Shown here: positions 1 through 7,085 of the stretch, piece after piece
How positions within the stretch are numbered: position 1 is the first letter of the stretch
How the letters are laid out: each line of letters begins with the position of its first letter
Origin: Campylobacteraceae bacterium
GTDB taxonomy: Bacteria; Campylobacterota; Campylobacteria; Campylobacterales; UBA6016
Assembly (NCBI GenBank): GCA_022758985.1
Contig: JAEMQC010000042.1
Location: forward strand, 1 to 10,645
Length of the DNA: 10,645 nt
Reading direction: 5' to 3'
Notes under the pieces: model-generated
What the model was told of the DNA's origin: nothing
Seen by the model: the letters and a program-made list of their open reading frames with translations, nothing else
The model's database searches: none
Position numbers and translations under genes: made by a program

Positions 1-59
1 GCTCTTATGAAATCTCTATTTATTCAGAGGTCTCTATCTTTTTTGTCAACTTTAAATTT

Positions 60-764
60 TTATTTACTTTTTTTATTGCAAATTTTGCTCTCTTGTTCCT
101 GTGTCATTCTTTTATGCTCTTTCATGCCAAGCCTGTTGATAATATACGGCTGCACGCTTAGCGGTACTTCAAACATCAGATGGTGCATTTCATTATTTAC
201 ATCGCCATCCTCTTTTAGCCTCTTTTTCATCTCCATAACCTTTTGTGTACTGTAATGTGCGAGCTCTGCGGCAATCTGAGCATATTTTTCAAAGAACTCT
301 ATACTCCAACCGGCCTTGATTAGCCTATCATAAAGAAGTATCATCTCTGCGTCCTTATCGTCAAATACGCCGTCTATTATTGGGATAACTATTTTCTTGT
401 CGACAAGCTCGGTTATCAGGCTCTCTTTTATGCCTATTTTTTTAGAAAGCTCTTTTATCCCCATTTTTGCCGAATCGGCAGACGTGCCGGAGAGCTTCTC
501 CAAAAATTCTATAAGAATATCTGAACCCTGTGAAAAGTCGTATCCGTGAGAGCAAATAGCGGCTTTCAACTCCGAAATACTCTTTCCGTAGTTGTTTTGC
601 AAAAACTTTATAAACTTTATTCTCTCTACGTATTCGACATCATAAAGGCAGACGTTTTGTTTGATTCTCTCCGGCTGCGGCAGTAAGCCCTCTTTGATGT
701 AGTACAAAATCGTAGATTTCGGGACTCCAGTTCTCTCTACAAGTTCGGCCATTTTTATCTTCAA
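60..764 (-). CDS. Regulator with two MerR-like helix-turn-helix modules
   Basis: This is a predicted cytoplasmic DNA-binding protein of 234 residues. Residues 3-70 form a MerR-type winged helix (ELVERTGVPKSTILYYIKEG, then a wing and a helix ending in SISELK). Residues about 101-165 repeat the same layout more loosely: an EL pair, a helix-turn Gly, a Ser in the recognition helix, Pro ending the hairpin, then a long helix and a GWSIEFF segment like the SISEL one. The C-terminal tail is Lys-rich. No conserved metal-binding cysteine pattern is visible, so the ligand is unknown. I chose the TTG start because an AAGG box lies 7 nt upstream and the first strand of the MerR fold (KIKM) is kept; the ATG at 752 would remove it. 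The gene follows flhA by 9 nt, so it is probably co-transcribed. A role in flagellar or motility control is only an inference from position. Confidence 0.8.
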   Translation of the reverse strand: MKIKMAELVERTGVPKSTILYYIKEGLLPQPERIKQNVCLYDVEYVERIKFIKFLQNNYGKSISELKAAICSHGYDFSQGSDILIEFLEKLSGTSADSAKMGIKELSKKIGIKESLITELVDKKIVIPIIDGVFDDKDAEMILLYDRLIKAGWSIEFFEKYAQIAAELAHYSTQKVMEMKKRLKEDGDVNNEMHHLMFEVPLSVQPYIINRLGMKEHKRMTQEQESKICNKKSK

Positions 765-773
765 ACAAGCACC

Positions 774-2993
774 TTATGGGAAGTTAACGGCCACGCTGCC
801 GAGTACTTCAAATTTTGCCGTAGGCTCTATCTCGGCATGGCTGAGCACCACTATATCAAGGCCGAACCTCTCGAATATCTCGGAGAGTGATTTTCGTATC
901 ATCGGCTCAACGACTATTATAACAGGCGCCACACCTCTCTCAAGTACCGATTTTGCGGCGTCGCTGACGTCGTTTACTAGTGCGTTTATCTCGCCTACGT
1001 TTAAGAGAAAACTTCTGGTTCCGTTTTGATCTCTAGTCTTATCCAGAAGTCTCTGTTCGGTTTCATTGTTGAAAGTAAGCAGTTTTAGGGTGCCATCATC
1101 GGACTTGTATAGCCCAGTAATAACTCTTGCAAGTCTGGCGCGCACCTGCTCCACGAGCACCTCCACGCTTTTTGTATACTCCGCCGTATCTGATATCGAT
1201 TCCATAATGGTAAGCATATCTTTGATAGGAATCTTCTCGTGCAGAAGCTGCTTAAGCACTCTTTGAATGGTTCCAATGGATGCGACTTTGAGGCAGTCCT
1301 CCACAACGGCCGGATAGTCTTTTTTGAGCTTTTCTATCAAATTTAGAACGTCTTGGCGAGTCAAAAGCTCTTCGGCATGCTTTTTGACAAGTTCCGACAT
1401 ATGCGTAGCCACGACCGTAGAAGGATCCACAACCGTATACCCCTTCATCAGAGCATCCTCTTTCTCTTCCGGCTCAATCCATATGGCGTCCAGTCCGAAT
1501 GCGGGTTCCTTCGTAGCGATACCCGCTATCTCTTCCGTTACGAGACCGCTATTCATAGCAAGAAACTTCTCCGGATATATCTCCCCTGAACCGATAGGGA
1601 CACCCTTTAACATTACCTCATAACTATTAGATGGAAGTTGAAGGTTATCCCTTATTCTCACCTGCGGCATAACAAAACCGTAATCAAGGGCAATTTTGCG
1701 CCTCATACCCCTAATACGCTCCAAGAGGTCTCCGCCTTGATTTGCATCGGCAAGCCTAATAAGCCCGTATCCCACGTTTAGCTCCAAGAGCTCTACTTTT
1801 AGTATATCCTCAAGAGCCTCTTCTTCCTCTTTTCTTATCTCTTCCGCACTTTTTTGAGGCTTCATAGCTGCCGTAGCTTTATGCGCCTCGGTGGCGGCGG
1901 CCAAGTCGAGCTCTTCTTCGGCCCTCATCTGAGGTTTTTTTGAACTTTTTTTAATCTTATCGATTACCTCGGGGTGCTTCTCTTTGAGCATCATATATCC
2001 AAGCCCCAAAAAGCAAAGTCCAACAAATCCGAGAGAGAATGTAGGAAGCCCCGGTATCATCGCGAACATCATTAATATAGAGCCGACGATAAGAAGGACT
2101 TTATAGTCTTGTATTAGCTGGTTTACGATATTTTCCGTAAATACGGCGCTCTCTGAATCGGCCTTAGTTGCTCTGGTTATGATAATACCGACCGACGTAG
2201 AGATGATGAGCGCCGGCAGCTGCGCCACAAGACCATCTCCTATAGTCAAAATCGTATATGTAGAAGCGCTGGCCTTCACGGTCAAATCATGCTGGAAAAC
2301 ACCTATCAAAAATCCGCCGATAATGTTTACGACGGTAATAATAATACCAGCCACGGCGTCGCCGCTTATAAACTTGCTAGCACCGTCCATCGCTCCGTAG
2401 AAGTTTGCCTCTGCGACAATCTCTTGACGCCTTCTTCTGGCTTCCGGCTCGTCTATCATTCCGGCGTTAAGGTCAGCATCAATCGCCATCTGCTTACCTG
2501 GCATAGCATCGAGCGTAAATCTAGCCGCAACTTCTGCGACCCTGCCGGAACCTTTTGTGATAACCATGAAGTTTATGAGCACCAAAATCGTAAAAACTAT
2601 AGTGCCAATAACAAAGTTACCGCCGACGACGAAATTTCCGAATGCGGCCACTATATGACTGACCGCCTCCGGACCGTTATGCCCCTCCGATAAAATCATC
2701 CTCGTGGTAGCGACGTTTAGAGCAAGTCTATATAGGGTCACTATCAAAAGCAGAGTCGGGAAAGTCGTAAGGTCGGTAGGTCTTGGCGTGTAAAACGCTA
2801 TTAGTATCATGAGCACCGCAATCGCAATCGAAACGGTTAGAAAGAAGTCCAGTACAACGGTCGGGAGCGGAACGATAATAATCGCCATAATTGCGACGAC
2901 AAGCAAAACAATCGTTAGCTGCTTTGCTTTTGCGATAAGTTTTAGCGCCGGAATAGCTCTTTGAAGAAGGTTTTTAGGCGTAGCTTCAGCCAA
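774..2993 (-). CDS. flhA: Flagellar type III export apparatus protein FlhA
   Basis: FlhA is the inner-membrane export gate of the flagellar type III secretion system. It couples proton flow to secretion, and its cytoplasmic ring docks chaperone-substrate complexes. The 739 residues are in the usual family range. Residues about 26-336 hold a series of hydrophobic segments, consistent with the family's eight. Residues 151-175 match the FHIPEP family signature (EVAARFTLDAMPGKQM, then ID and D). The basic stretch EARRRRQ at 183-189 lies in the conserved cytoplasmic loop. A charged linker at about 337-398 leads to the C-terminal cytoplasmic domain (about 399-739). The start is TTG with AGGG 7 nt upstream; an in-frame TAG at 3003-3005 rules out a longer form, and the next Met is inside the first membrane segment. 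The gene sits 15 nt after the Rrf2 gene and 9 nt before the MerR-like gene, so it is the middle gene of an operon. Confidence 0.97.
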   Translation of the reverse strand: MAEATPKNLLQRAIPALKLIAKAKQLTIVLLVVAIMAIIIVPLPTVVLDFFLTVSIAIAVLMILIAFYTPRPTDLTTFPTLLLIVTLYRLALNVATTRMILSEGHNGPEAVSHIVAAFGNFVVGGNFVIGTIVFTILVLINFMVITKGSGRVAEVAARFTLDAMPGKQMAIDADLNAGMIDEPEARRRRQEIVAEANFYGAMDGASKFISGDAVAGIIITVVNIIGGFLIGVFQHDLTVKASASTYTILTIGDGLVAQLPALIISTSVGIIITRATKADSESAVFTENIVNQLIQDYKVLLIVGSILMMFAMIPGLPTFSLGFVGLCFLGLGYMMLKEKHPEVIDKIKKSSKKPQMRAEEELDLAAATEAHKATAAMKPQKSAEEIRKEEEEALEDILKVELLELNVGYGLIRLADANQGGDLLERIRGMRRKIALDYGFVMPQVRIRDNLQLPSNSYEVMLKGVPIGSGEIYPEKFLAMNSGLVTEEIAGIATKEPAFGLDAIWIEPEEKEDALMKGYTVVDPSTVVATHMSELVKKHAEELLTRQDVLNLIEKLKKDYPAVVEDCLKVASIGTIQRVLKQLLHEKIPIKDMLTIMESISDTAEYTKSVEVLVEQVRARLARVITGLYKSDDGTLKLLTFNNETEQRLLDKTRDQNGTRSFLLNVGEINALVNDVSDAAKSVLERGVAPVIIVVEPMIRKSLSEIFERFGLDIVVLSHAEIEPTAKFEVLGSVAVNFP

Positions 2994-3008
2994 TTTTGAA
3001 CCCTATGC

Positions 3009-3413
3009 TCATCTTGAAAGAATATCTTGAAGGGTGATTTGAGATAGAAAATCGTCTATTCTTACTTGCAGTTTATTGAGAGTAGGCCAAATACTGCATG
3101 CGCCCATCCTGTTACTCGGGCATACGCCGCTATCACTCGTACATTCAAAAACGGTAGCCGGATTATCTTCGACAGCCCTTATAATATCGAGTATCGTAAT
3201 ATCGGAAATCTCTTTTGCGAGTATAAAGCCGCCTTTAACCCCTTTGAACGATCTTAGGATTCCGGCTTTTGTAAGTTTTTGGAGTATTTTTGCCAAAAAA
3301 CTTCTTGATATCATAAGGCCTGCGGATAAGTTCTCTACATCAATCGGTTCTTTCTTGTCACTTATGCAAAGTATTGACAAAAGTGCATATTCGCTTGCTT
3401 TCGTGAGCAACAT
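3009..3413 (-). CDS. Rrf2-family transcriptional regulator, possible Fe-S sensor
   Basis: This is a 134-residue Rrf2-family winged-helix regulator, of normal family length. The N-terminus (LTKASEYALLSILCIS) and the recognition region (ISRSFLAKILQKLTKAGILR, then GVKGGF) are typical of the family. Residues 70-82 (ITILDIIRAVE) also match the Rrf2 pattern. Three cysteines, C91, C98 and C106, follow the DNA-binding domain at the place where IscR and NsrR bind their clusters, with spacing C-x6-C-x7-C. A [2Fe-2S] or [4Fe-4S] cluster that senses oxygen, nitric oxide or iron status is therefore plausible but unproven. The ATG start has only a weak GGAAA box. The gene is first in an operon with flhA and is divergent from rpsO, so it may regulate itself and flhA. 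Which Rrf2 subgroup it belongs to (IscR, NsrR, RsrR or other) cannot be settled from the sequence. Confidence 0.92.
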   Translation of the reverse strand: MLLTKASEYALLSILCISDKKEPIDVENLSAGLMISRSFLAKILQKLTKAGILRSFKGVKGGFILAKEISDITILDIIRAVEDNPATVFECTSDSGVCPSNRMGACSIWPTLNKLQVRIDDFLSQITLQDILSR

Positions 3414-3453
3414 ATTTAGTTTTCCAAATGCTTATTTTTATGTTTAACCTTTT

Positions 3454-3459
3454 ATTATA
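3454..3459 (-). promoter_or_regulatory. -10 box of the Rrf2-flhA operon promoter
   Basis: The minus strand reads TATAAT here, about 41 nt upstream of the Rrf2 start codon. There is no good -35 box, as is usual for Campylobacterota sigma70 promoters. The expected transcription start is near 3447. Two near-identical GTT(T)AAACA sites flank the box and may be operators (see findings). Confidence 0.6.
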
Positions 3460-3521
3460 GTTTTACTCTGTTTAAACAAAACTATTTTTGTGTGATTTAA
3501 GTAGGAAAAGAAAATATTTTG

Positions 3522-3527
3522 TATAAT
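3522..3527 (+). promoter_or_regulatory. -10 box of the rpsO promoter
   Basis: A perfect TATAAT lies 40 nt before the rpsO start codon in an AT-rich stretch with no recognisable -35. Transcription would start near 3534 and give a leader of roughly 34 nt, which leaves little room for a structured autoregulatory leader. Confidence 0.65.
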
Positions 3528-3555
3528 TTTGCTTTCCTAAAAATTTAAACCAATC

Positions 3556-3562
3556 AGGAGGT
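3556..3562 (+). promoter_or_regulatory. Strong ribosome binding site of rpsO
   Basis: AGGAGGT stands 5 nt before the ATG at 3568. It is the strongest Shine-Dalgarno match in the window, in keeping with high expression of a ribosomal protein. Confidence 0.85.
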
Positions 3563-3567
3563 CAGTC

Positions 3568-3843
3568 ATGGCTTTGGATTCGGCAAAAAAAAGCGAACTT
3601 ATCGCTAAATTCCAGAATTCAGATAAAGACACCGGTTCACCAGCTGTTCAAATAGCTCTTTTGACAGAGAGAATCGCATATCTTACGGAGCATCTTAAAG
3701 CTAACGCAAAAGATCACTCTTCAAGACTCGGACTACTAAAACTAGTAGGTCAAAGAAGAAGACTTATGAGATATCTAAAAAGAAAAGACGCAAAAAAATA
3801 CTCTGAAGTCATATCTGCTCTAAACATTAGAGATAGAGCTTAA
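3568..3843 (+). CDS. rpsO: Small ribosomal subunit protein S15 (uS15)
   Basis: S15 binds the central domain of 16S rRNA early in assembly of the 30S subunit and later forms an intersubunit bridge. The 91-residue product is close to the usual 89. The N-terminal DTGSPAVQIALLTERI segment and the central DHSSRLGLLKLVGQRRRLMRYL segment (residues about 49-70), which contains the rRNA-binding His-Ser-Arg and the basic helix, are fully typical. The gene has its own promoter and a strong ribosome binding site. It is divergent from the Rrf2-flhA operon and is not followed by pnp, unlike in enterobacteria. The next gene, mrp, has a separate promoter. Confidence 0.98.
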   Translation: MALDSAKKSELIAKFQNSDKDTGSPAVQIALLTERIAYLTEHLKANAKDHSSRLGLLKLVGQRRRLMRYLKRKDAKKYSEVISALNIRDRA

Positions 3844-3848
3844 TTTCC

Positions 3849-3874
3849 AAAGGCCGTCAAAGCGACGGCAGCTT
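3849..3874 (+). terminator. Hairpin after rpsO, possible weak terminator
   Basis: GCCGTC (3853-3858) pairs with GACGGC (3864-3869) around a 5-nt loop. The stem can be extended by AAG with CTT across a small bulge. It begins 10 nt after the rpsO stop. No run of T follows, so it may act as an mRNA 3'-end stabiliser or a Rho-assisted end rather than an intrinsic terminator. Confidence 0.4.
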
Positions 3875-3942
3875 CTACACAATCAAAAAAATCCACCCTC
3901 CAGATTTAAGATAAAAATAATCCTAGTTAAAGTTTCAAGCTG

Positions 3943-3948
3943 TATAAT
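3943..3948 (+). promoter_or_regulatory. -10 box of the mrp promoter
   Basis: TATAAT preceded by TG lies 31 nt before the mrp ATG, with no clear -35. The expected leader is about 24 nt. This gives mrp its own transcript even if rpsO reads through. Confidence 0.6.
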
Positions 3949-3965
3949 CCATCAAAAATTAAATT

Positions 3966-3972
3966 GAAAGGA
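3966..3972 (+). promoter_or_regulatory. Ribosome binding site that sets the mrp start
   Basis: GAAAGGA ends 6 nt before the ATG at 3979. An in-frame TTG at 3964 overlaps this box, so it cannot be the start that the box serves. Confidence 0.75.
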
Positions 3973-3978
3973 TTTTTT

Positions 3979-5127
3979 ATGACAGGCATCGAAGAGATAC
4001 GCTCAGCCTTGGCGCAAGTAGCCTATCCCGGCTTTACGAAAGATATAGTCAGTTTCGGTTTCGTTAAAAATATAGAGGTAGGCGAAAAGCCGCACATAGA
4101 GATAGAGATAACGGCGAGTTCCGACGAAATAGCCTCTATACTAAGAGATGACATCAAAAGCAAGCTTGCCCTTATAGGCGTAAACGATTTTGAACTAAAA
4201 ATCAATCAGCCGCAAGCTCCAAAAGAGACCTCATCGAAGGGCAAAAATATAGCCCCTTACATCAAAAATTTCATAATGATAAGCTCAGGCAAAGGGGGCG
4301 TAGGAAAATCGACTACGACTACAAATCTGGCTATCGCTCTTGCAATGCAAGGTAAAAAAATAGGCGTACTAGACGCCGATATATACGGTCCAAACATCCC
4401 TAGGATGTTTGGCGTAGTAGGCGCACAGCCTGAAGTTGTGGCAAACAGGGTAAAACCGGTGCACGCTCTAGGATGCGAAGTGATGAGTATGGGTATGCTA
4501 ATGGAAGAGGGGCAATCTCTTATCTGGAGAGGGGCTATGATTATGAAAGTAATCCAGCAGCTTCTAACGGACATAGAGTGGGGTGAACTAGACGCACTAA
4601 TCATAGATATGCCTCCGGGCACCGGCGATGCGCAGCTAACATTGGCGCAAAGCGTACCGGTAACTTGCGGAGTGGTCGTAACGACGCCGCAGACCGTAGC
4701 GCTGGATGACGCAAAAAGAAGCCTTGATATGTTTGAAAAACTGCATATACCTCTTGGAGGAATAGTTGAAAACATGAGCGGGTTTATCTGCCCTGAGAGC
4801 GGTAAAGAGTATGATATATTCGGCAAGGGAACAGCCGAGGAGCTTGCAAAAGAGTATAAAACAGGCGTACTAGCACAAATTCCTATCGAAGTCGATACAA
4901 GAAAAGGCGGAGACGAAGGAAAACCTATAACATACTATGCACCGACATCGGAGAGTGCAAAAAGATTCCTAAAAGCCGCTGCGACGCTTTGGGAAAAAAT
5001 AGAAGAGATCAACAAAGAGGGCGGTGTATCAAACGACTCTATACAGCCGACTATAGGCCTTGACGGCAAGACGAGCGCCTGCAGCTCGGGAGGCGGACAT
5101 TCTGGTGGTGGTTGCGGCTGCCATTAA
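3979..5127 (+). CDS. mrp: Mrp/ApbC-type P-loop Fe-S cluster carrier
   Basis: Mrp (also ApbC, related to eukaryotic Nbp35/Ind1) is a cytoplasmic dimeric ATPase thought to carry Fe-S clusters to apoproteins. The 382 residues contain an N-terminal MIP18/DUF59-like domain (about 1-80). A deviant Walker A, GKGGVGKS, is at 104-111, followed by DADIYGPNIP at 132-141 and the switch motif DMPPGTGDAQ at 210-219. The usual cluster-binding CxxC appears here as CPES (C271, S273), so one ligand is absent. A Gly/Ser-rich tail ends in GGGCGCH (C379, C381, H382) with another Cys at 368, and it could bind metal. The ATG start has a well-placed AAAGGA box. The gene has its own promoter and a terminator right behind it, so it is probably monocistronic. 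The family assignment is firm; the cluster chemistry is inference. Confidence 0.95.
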   Translation: MTGIEEIRSALAQVAYPGFTKDIVSFGFVKNIEVGEKPHIEIEITASSDEIASILRDDIKSKLALIGVNDFELKINQPQAPKETSSKGKNIAPYIKNFIMISSGKGGVGKSTTTTNLAIALAMQGKKIGVLDADIYGPNIPRMFGVVGAQPEVVANRVKPVHALGCEVMSMGMLMEEGQSLIWRGAMIMKVIQQLLTDIEWGELDALIIDMPPGTGDAQLTLAQSVPVTCGVVVTTPQTVALDDAKRSLDMFEKLHIPLGGIVENMSGFICPESGKEYDIFGKGTAEELAKEYKTGVLAQIPIEVDTRKGGDEGKPITYYAPTSESAKRFLKAAATLWEKIEEINKEGGVSNDSIQPTIGLDGKTSACSSGGGHSGGGCGCH

Positions 5128-5152
5128 TAAGACGCACTTGCTGCGATTTACC

Positions 5153-5181
5153 GGGAGTCTCTTTTTGGGGCTCCCTTTTTT
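5153..5181 (+). terminator. Intrinsic terminator of mrp
   Basis: GGGAGTCT (5153-5160) pairs with GGGCTCCC (5168-5175), 8 bp including two G-U pairs, around a 7-nt loop and followed by six T. It lies 25 nt after the mrp stop and just beyond the end of the convergent diguanylate cyclase gene. On the minus strand no T-run follows the stem, so it should work for mrp only. Confidence 0.88.
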
Positions 5182-5187
5182 GTTATC

Positions 5188-7044
5188 TTAATATCCGGTT
5201 CCATCGTCCACCCACATGTCTTCAGTAAATCTAACGACTCTATTTCTACCGTTTTCTTTTGCCTTGTAAAGAGCAATATCCGCAAACTTGATACATTTCC
5301 ACACGCTATCAGTATCATCCGGAAACATGGCTACGCCTATACTCACGGTCTTTTGGAGCATTTCATTGCCAGCTTTGACTTTCATCTCCATAACTTTGCT
5401 TCTAAGCTTTTCCGCAACCGTCAATATATCGCTTTCGCCGTTCACGTCGTGTATCAACACAAGAAATTCCTCGCCGCCGTATCTAACAGCAAGATCCGCC
5501 TCCCTAATATTGTCGACAATGGTTTTCGATAGTTTTTTGAGAATTGCATCACCAATGTCGTGTCCGTAAGTATCGTTGACCATCTTGAAGTGGTCCATAT
5601 CTATCATCAAGATACCGACTTTTTTATTCGCCCTAAGAGCTTGCGGCATAGCCTTCGTCAGATACTCTTCCAAAAATCTTCTGTTATAAAGCCCGGTCAT
5701 AGCATCTCTTAAGGATGACTCTCTTAGCATCTCCATCAATTTTTTAGACTCTATTACAGAAGTTGCTTCGCCAAGATAATTATGAAGTCTAGGCAATATG
5801 GTTTTTATCCTGTTCTTTTCCTCTTCGCTCTCGGCAACGATATTAATAACGAGCGTTACCCTGCCCCCGACAGATATAGGCAGACAGATATAAGGTTTTT
5901 CGCCGCACATCGTAGCTTGAGGACATACGCCATCAAAATCGTCAGATAGCACATCTTTGCCTATTCTATTTGAGCGACAAAGCATGGAGTTGTCAAGCGT
6001 AGCTAGCGAACAGCAGTTATGCTCCCCATGCTGAACCAACGCCCTTCGCATATTTTTTTCCGAATCTACTTCATATATAGTGAAATTTTCTATCCCGAAT
6101 TTTTTGCTAAACAGCGTCGTTATACGGTCGTATACGTCCATTTTATGAGCGTCGTTTTCAATAGTTCTTTTGAATTTATATATCTCGGATAGCTCTTCTA
6201 CGACATTTCTAGTCTCTTCGAGCGGGTCAAGCTTTCTAAAATTCCTATTGCGGCTAACGAACATACCTATGCTTTGCTCTATGCGTTTAAACGTATCTTC
6301 CAGCTTTTGCATAAAATCGTTAAACCATTTTGCGGCGTCTCCGGCTTCGTCTTTTAGGGAGGTCTCTATTCTCTGACTGTAGTCGCCGTTATCTGCCGCT
6401 TTTATTTTTTCTGCTAGCTGCGAGAACAAATCAAGGTATGGATTTAAAAATCTATTTAGCATCAATATAACAACGCCGAGCGATACGATTGAGACAAAAA
6501 TAATTTTTAAAATTGTCTCTATTCCAGTGGTCTTAATTTCACCAAGGTCAAACTCCATCGTAATGGCGCCCAGTACTTCGCCCTCTTTGGCATTATGGCA
6601 CTGTATGCAGTTTGGAGAGCCTATATTTGCATTTGCAATATAAGGAATCGTAGTCCTAAGCCTTGCCTCCATGAAGTTTTCACTCATCACCTCTACAGAT
6701 TTGCCGCTTTTGAGAACATCCAAATCTATTTGGTCTTGCGCACCCTCATTCTCTCTTGTTTTGCCAAACTGCTTAATAACTGTCTCGCCCCTTATAATGC
6801 GCAGCTGCTGAACGCCTTTTAGATGGGCTATATTTGAAAGAAATAGGTCTCTTTTATCCATAATGCCGTTGACCATGTGTGCAGTCAAAGCATCTCTCGT
6901 AATTTCCGAGACTAACGTAGCTTTTTGTTTTGCAGCCTCAATCGTGCTGTATCTTATGTGGAAAGCAACTATTGCGATGATAAGAAGAGTGGCTATCGCC
7001 ATAGCCAAACTTATTCGCAAAAGTATTTTTCTTTTAATGCTCAT
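5188..7044 (-). CDS. Membrane diguanylate cyclase with periplasmic heme-c motif
   Basis: The enzyme would make cyclic di-GMP from two GTP at the inner membrane. The 618 residues run as follows: membrane segment at about 13-33, periplasmic domain to about 176 with a CIQCH heme-c attachment motif at 146-150, second membrane segment at about 177-199, HAMP-like linker at about 200-253, GAF-like domain at about 300-435, and GGDEF domain at about 447-606. The active site is intact (GGEEF at 523-527; DMDHFKMVND upstream), and an RxxD inhibitory site (R514, D517) lies five residues before it. The GAF region holds six cysteines (344, 345, 356, 374, 380, 387). The ATG start has GGAAGG 7 nt upstream; a TTG 15 nt earlier overlaps that box. 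No promoter or terminator is visible in the 41 nt after glmS, so co-transcription is likely. Redox or gas sensing is inferred. Confidence 0.93.
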   Translation of the reverse strand: MSIKRKILLRISLAMAIATLLIIAIVAFHIRYSTIEAAKQKATLVSEITRDALTAHMVNGIMDKRDLFLSNIAHLKGVQQLRIIRGETVIKQFGKTRENEGAQDQIDLDVLKSGKSVEVMSENFMEARLRTTIPYIANANIGSPNCIQCHNAKEGEVLGAITMEFDLGEIKTTGIETILKIIFVSIVSLGVVILMLNRFLNPYLDLFSQLAEKIKAADNGDYSQRIETSLKDEAGDAAKWFNDFMQKLEDTFKRIEQSIGMFVSRNRNFRKLDPLEETRNVVEELSEIYKFKRTIENDAHKMDVYDRITTLFSKKFGIENFTIYEVDSEKNMRRALVQHGEHNCCSLATLDNSMLCRSNRIGKDVLSDDFDGVCPQATMCGEKPYICLPISVGGRVTLVINIVAESEEEKNRIKTILPRLHNYLGEATSVIESKKLMEMLRESSLRDAMTGLYNRRFLEEYLTKAMPQALRANKKVGILMIDMDHFKMVNDTYGHDIGDAILKKLSKTIVDNIREADLAVRYGGEEFLVLIHDVNGESDILTVAEKLRSKVMEMKVKAGNEMLQKTVSIGVAMFPDDTDSVWKCIKFADIALYKAKENGRNRVVRFTEDMWVDDGTGY

Positions 7045-7051
7045 CGTTGAA

Positions 7052-7057
7052 CCTTCC
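7052..7057 (-). promoter_or_regulatory. Ribosome binding site of the diguanylate cyclase
   Basis: GGAAGG on the minus strand lies 7 nt before the ATG at 7044. It decides for this start over the in-frame TTG at 7059, whose codon directly abuts and partly overlaps the box. Confidence 0.75.
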
Positions 7058-7085
7058 AAAATTACTAAACATAATAATACATACT

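Noticed and set aside
1..59. Near-repeat ATAGAGA and small palindrome downstream of the MerR-like gene
   Set aside because: Stems of 4 bp and no T-run; not enough to call a terminator or operator. No gene start is visible on either strand before the window edge.
2289..2693. A 134-residue reading frame antisense to flhA
   Set aside because: It lies wholly within conserved flhA codons, with no recognisable domain or start signal.
3414..3567. Sigma54 or sigma28 flagellar promoter upstream of the Rrf2-flhA operon
   Set aside because: No GG-N10-GC core or sigma28-type CGATWT box at useful spacing; the TATAAT at 3454-3459 explains transcription better.
3964..3978. Five-residue longer mrp start at TTG
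   Set aside because: The codons overlap the AAAGGA ribosome binding site that serves the ATG at 3979.
4257..4826. A 189-residue reading frame antisense to mrp
   Set aside because: It is the shadow of conserved mrp coding sequence; its Pro/Ser/Ile-rich composition is typical of antisense frames, and no ribosome binding site is seen.
7045..7059. Five-residue longer diguanylate cyclase start at TTG
   Set aside because: It abuts and overlaps the GGAAGG ribosome binding site of the ATG at 7044.
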